In this document: positions 63,306 to 64,000 of the stretch, one piece after another
Numbering within the stretch: the stretch's first letter is position 1
Layout of the letters: every line of letters begins with the position of its first letter
Assembly: GCF_009617595.1 (NCBI RefSeq)
Contig: NZ_WIXK01000005.1
Location: 62,001-126,000, forward strand
Length of the DNA stretch: 64,000 bases
Origin: Tritonibacter aquimaris
GTDB taxonomy: Bacteria > Pseudomonadota > Alphaproteobacteria > Rhodobacterales > Rhodobacteraceae
Direction: 5' to 3'
Position numbers and translations under genes: made by a program
Notes under the pieces: model-generated
The model's database searches: none
Told to the model about the DNA's origin: nothing
What the model saw: only the letters and a program-made list of their open reading frames with translations

Positions 63306-64000
63306 ATGCGTATTGATTGGTCGCAATCCAGCATCGCGGAACGCAAGGCGCTTGCAAAGGTGACCAAAGATGTCGCTGCAACGACCCCCCTGTCACTAAA
63401 GAAGTTTCTGAATAAGGCATTGGGTATCTCTGGAGACGCCGAGTGGGGAGATCTGGCAAACTTCCGCAACGGCAAAATGTCGCGCGGCAAGTCCAAGATG
63501 CTCTACGCCTATTTAGCCAAACATCACTATGACCAAGCGCAAAAGCTGAATGCGGACCTTTTTCCATGGCGTGAAATCCACGATGTTGAGGCTTTCATCG
63601 ACAGTCACGCCCAAAAAGGCAAGTTGCGTGTTGTTGTCGAAGACACAAGTCTCAGTCTTGTTAAACGCAAAAGCCAGCGACGTCACATTGATTGCTATGT
63701 CCGCCCAGGGCAAGGCTTTTGCTTTGAGCTTGATACTGCGAAATCTGGTTTCGTTGCGGCATTCCAAGGTTACAAGGGGACGTACTACCCATTTCCTCTT
63801 GATGAAAACGGCGAGGAACTTGTTGTTCGCGTCTCGGAGGGATCACATAAGTTTCCGGTATTCGCTGATTGCGAGGATGATTTTCTTACCGAAGATGAAG
63901 ATTTGGGGATGCACCACTTTGTGTTTCTAACCTCATCGAACCGGAACCGCCTGATCACGCCTGAGGGGTTGCCCCACCGGCTTGATATTCTGGACATTCA
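63306..64000 (+). CDS. Unrecognised element-borne protein, N-terminal 231 residues
   Basis: An open frame from ATG 63306 that runs off the right edge. Residues 1-80 are helical and basic (MRIDWSQSSIAERKALAKV, ...FRNGKMSRGKSKMLYAYLA). From about residue 100 the pattern turns to beta strands: LRVVVEDTSLSLVKRK, FCFELDTAKSGFVAAFQGYKG, YPFPLDENGEELVVRV and MHHFVFLTSS. This strand-and-turn layout with a YPFP motif recalls DUF4384-type beta-sandwich domains, but I cannot confirm it. It is the first cargo gene visible after the recombinase module. No start-site signal is obvious upstream. Confidence 0.75.
   Translation, partial: MRIDWSQSSIAERKALAKVTKDVAATTPLSLKKFLNKALGISGDAEWGDLANFRNGKMSRGKSKMLYAYLAKHHYDQAQKLNADLFPWREIHDVEAFIDSHAQKGKLRVVVEDTSLSLVKRKSQRRHIDCYVRPGQGFCFELDTAKSGFVAAFQGYKGTYYPFPLDENGEELVVRVSEGSHKFPVFADCEDDFLTEDEDLGMHHFVFLTSSNRNRLITPEGLPHRLDILDI

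Overview
The window looks like chromosome of a Roseobacter-group alphaproteobacterium (Rhodobacterales; the protein style resembles Phaeobacter, Ruegeria or Leisingera). The evidence is moderately high G+C with dense short operons, an aa3 cytochrome oxidase with the order ctaC-ctaB-small ORF-ctaG-ctaE-surf1-thrC-M16 peptidase, FNR/FnrL-type palindromes at the oxidase genes, a protein with a VPLPA/PEP-CTERM-like tail, a Flp/Tad pilus locus, and glyQ/glyS separated by a small membrane protein. Genus is inference; no rRNA lies in the window.

Layout. 0-2.4 kb (minus): the start of a Flp/Tad pilus operon (two Flp pilins, cpaB, the 5' part of cpaC), divergent from a secreted lytic transglycosylase. 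3.7-11 kb (minus): a 3-oxoacid CoA-transferase pair, topA, dprA and tldD. 11.1-20.1 kb (plus): cytochrome oxidase subunit II, heme farnesyltransferase, a small CoxF-like protein, CtaG, subunit III and SURF1, running with overlapping genes into threonine synthase, an M16 peptidase and a GNAT, then an FAD-linked oxidase. 20.2-24.5 kb (mostly minus): apt, mtnP, a LysE exporter, a DUF418-like protein, an exported protein, and two genes of under 60 codons. 24.8-31.5 kb (mostly plus): SulP transporter, VPLPA-CTERM-type protein, CatB-like acetyltransferase/flavin reductase pair, GNAT, EcsC, Nudix, DUF1178 and SDR. 31.6-44.4 kb: an exported pseudo-protease, glyQ-membrane protein-glyS, a divergent PPDK-like enzyme, a SleB-like hydrolase, and folB-folP-glmM. 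44.5-48.7 kb: two EamA exporters, ilvC and two overlapping Lrp regulators. 48.6-54.9 kb: UbiH-like hydroxylase, a small membrane protein, a HAD nucleotidase, a GntR regulator, a membrane glycosyltransferase and carA. 55.1-61 kb: yqeY, a DUF2244 protein, cytochrome oxidase subunit I, a HIT protein, lipB and an exported peptidoglycan-binding-like protein.

At 61.1 kb a tRNA-Leu(GAG) gene marks the edge of an integrated element. A large serine recombinase begins immediately after the tRNA and its reading frame runs antisense through the whole tRNA. A small gene and a truncated unrecognised gene follow, with a repeated ACATATGT-centred motif between them. This is the accessory part of the window, and most of its cargo lies beyond the right edge.

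The two oxidase loci (ctaC at 11 kb, ctaD at 57 kb) are 43 kb apart but share the same perfect FNR-type palindrome, so they are probably co-regulated by oxygen.
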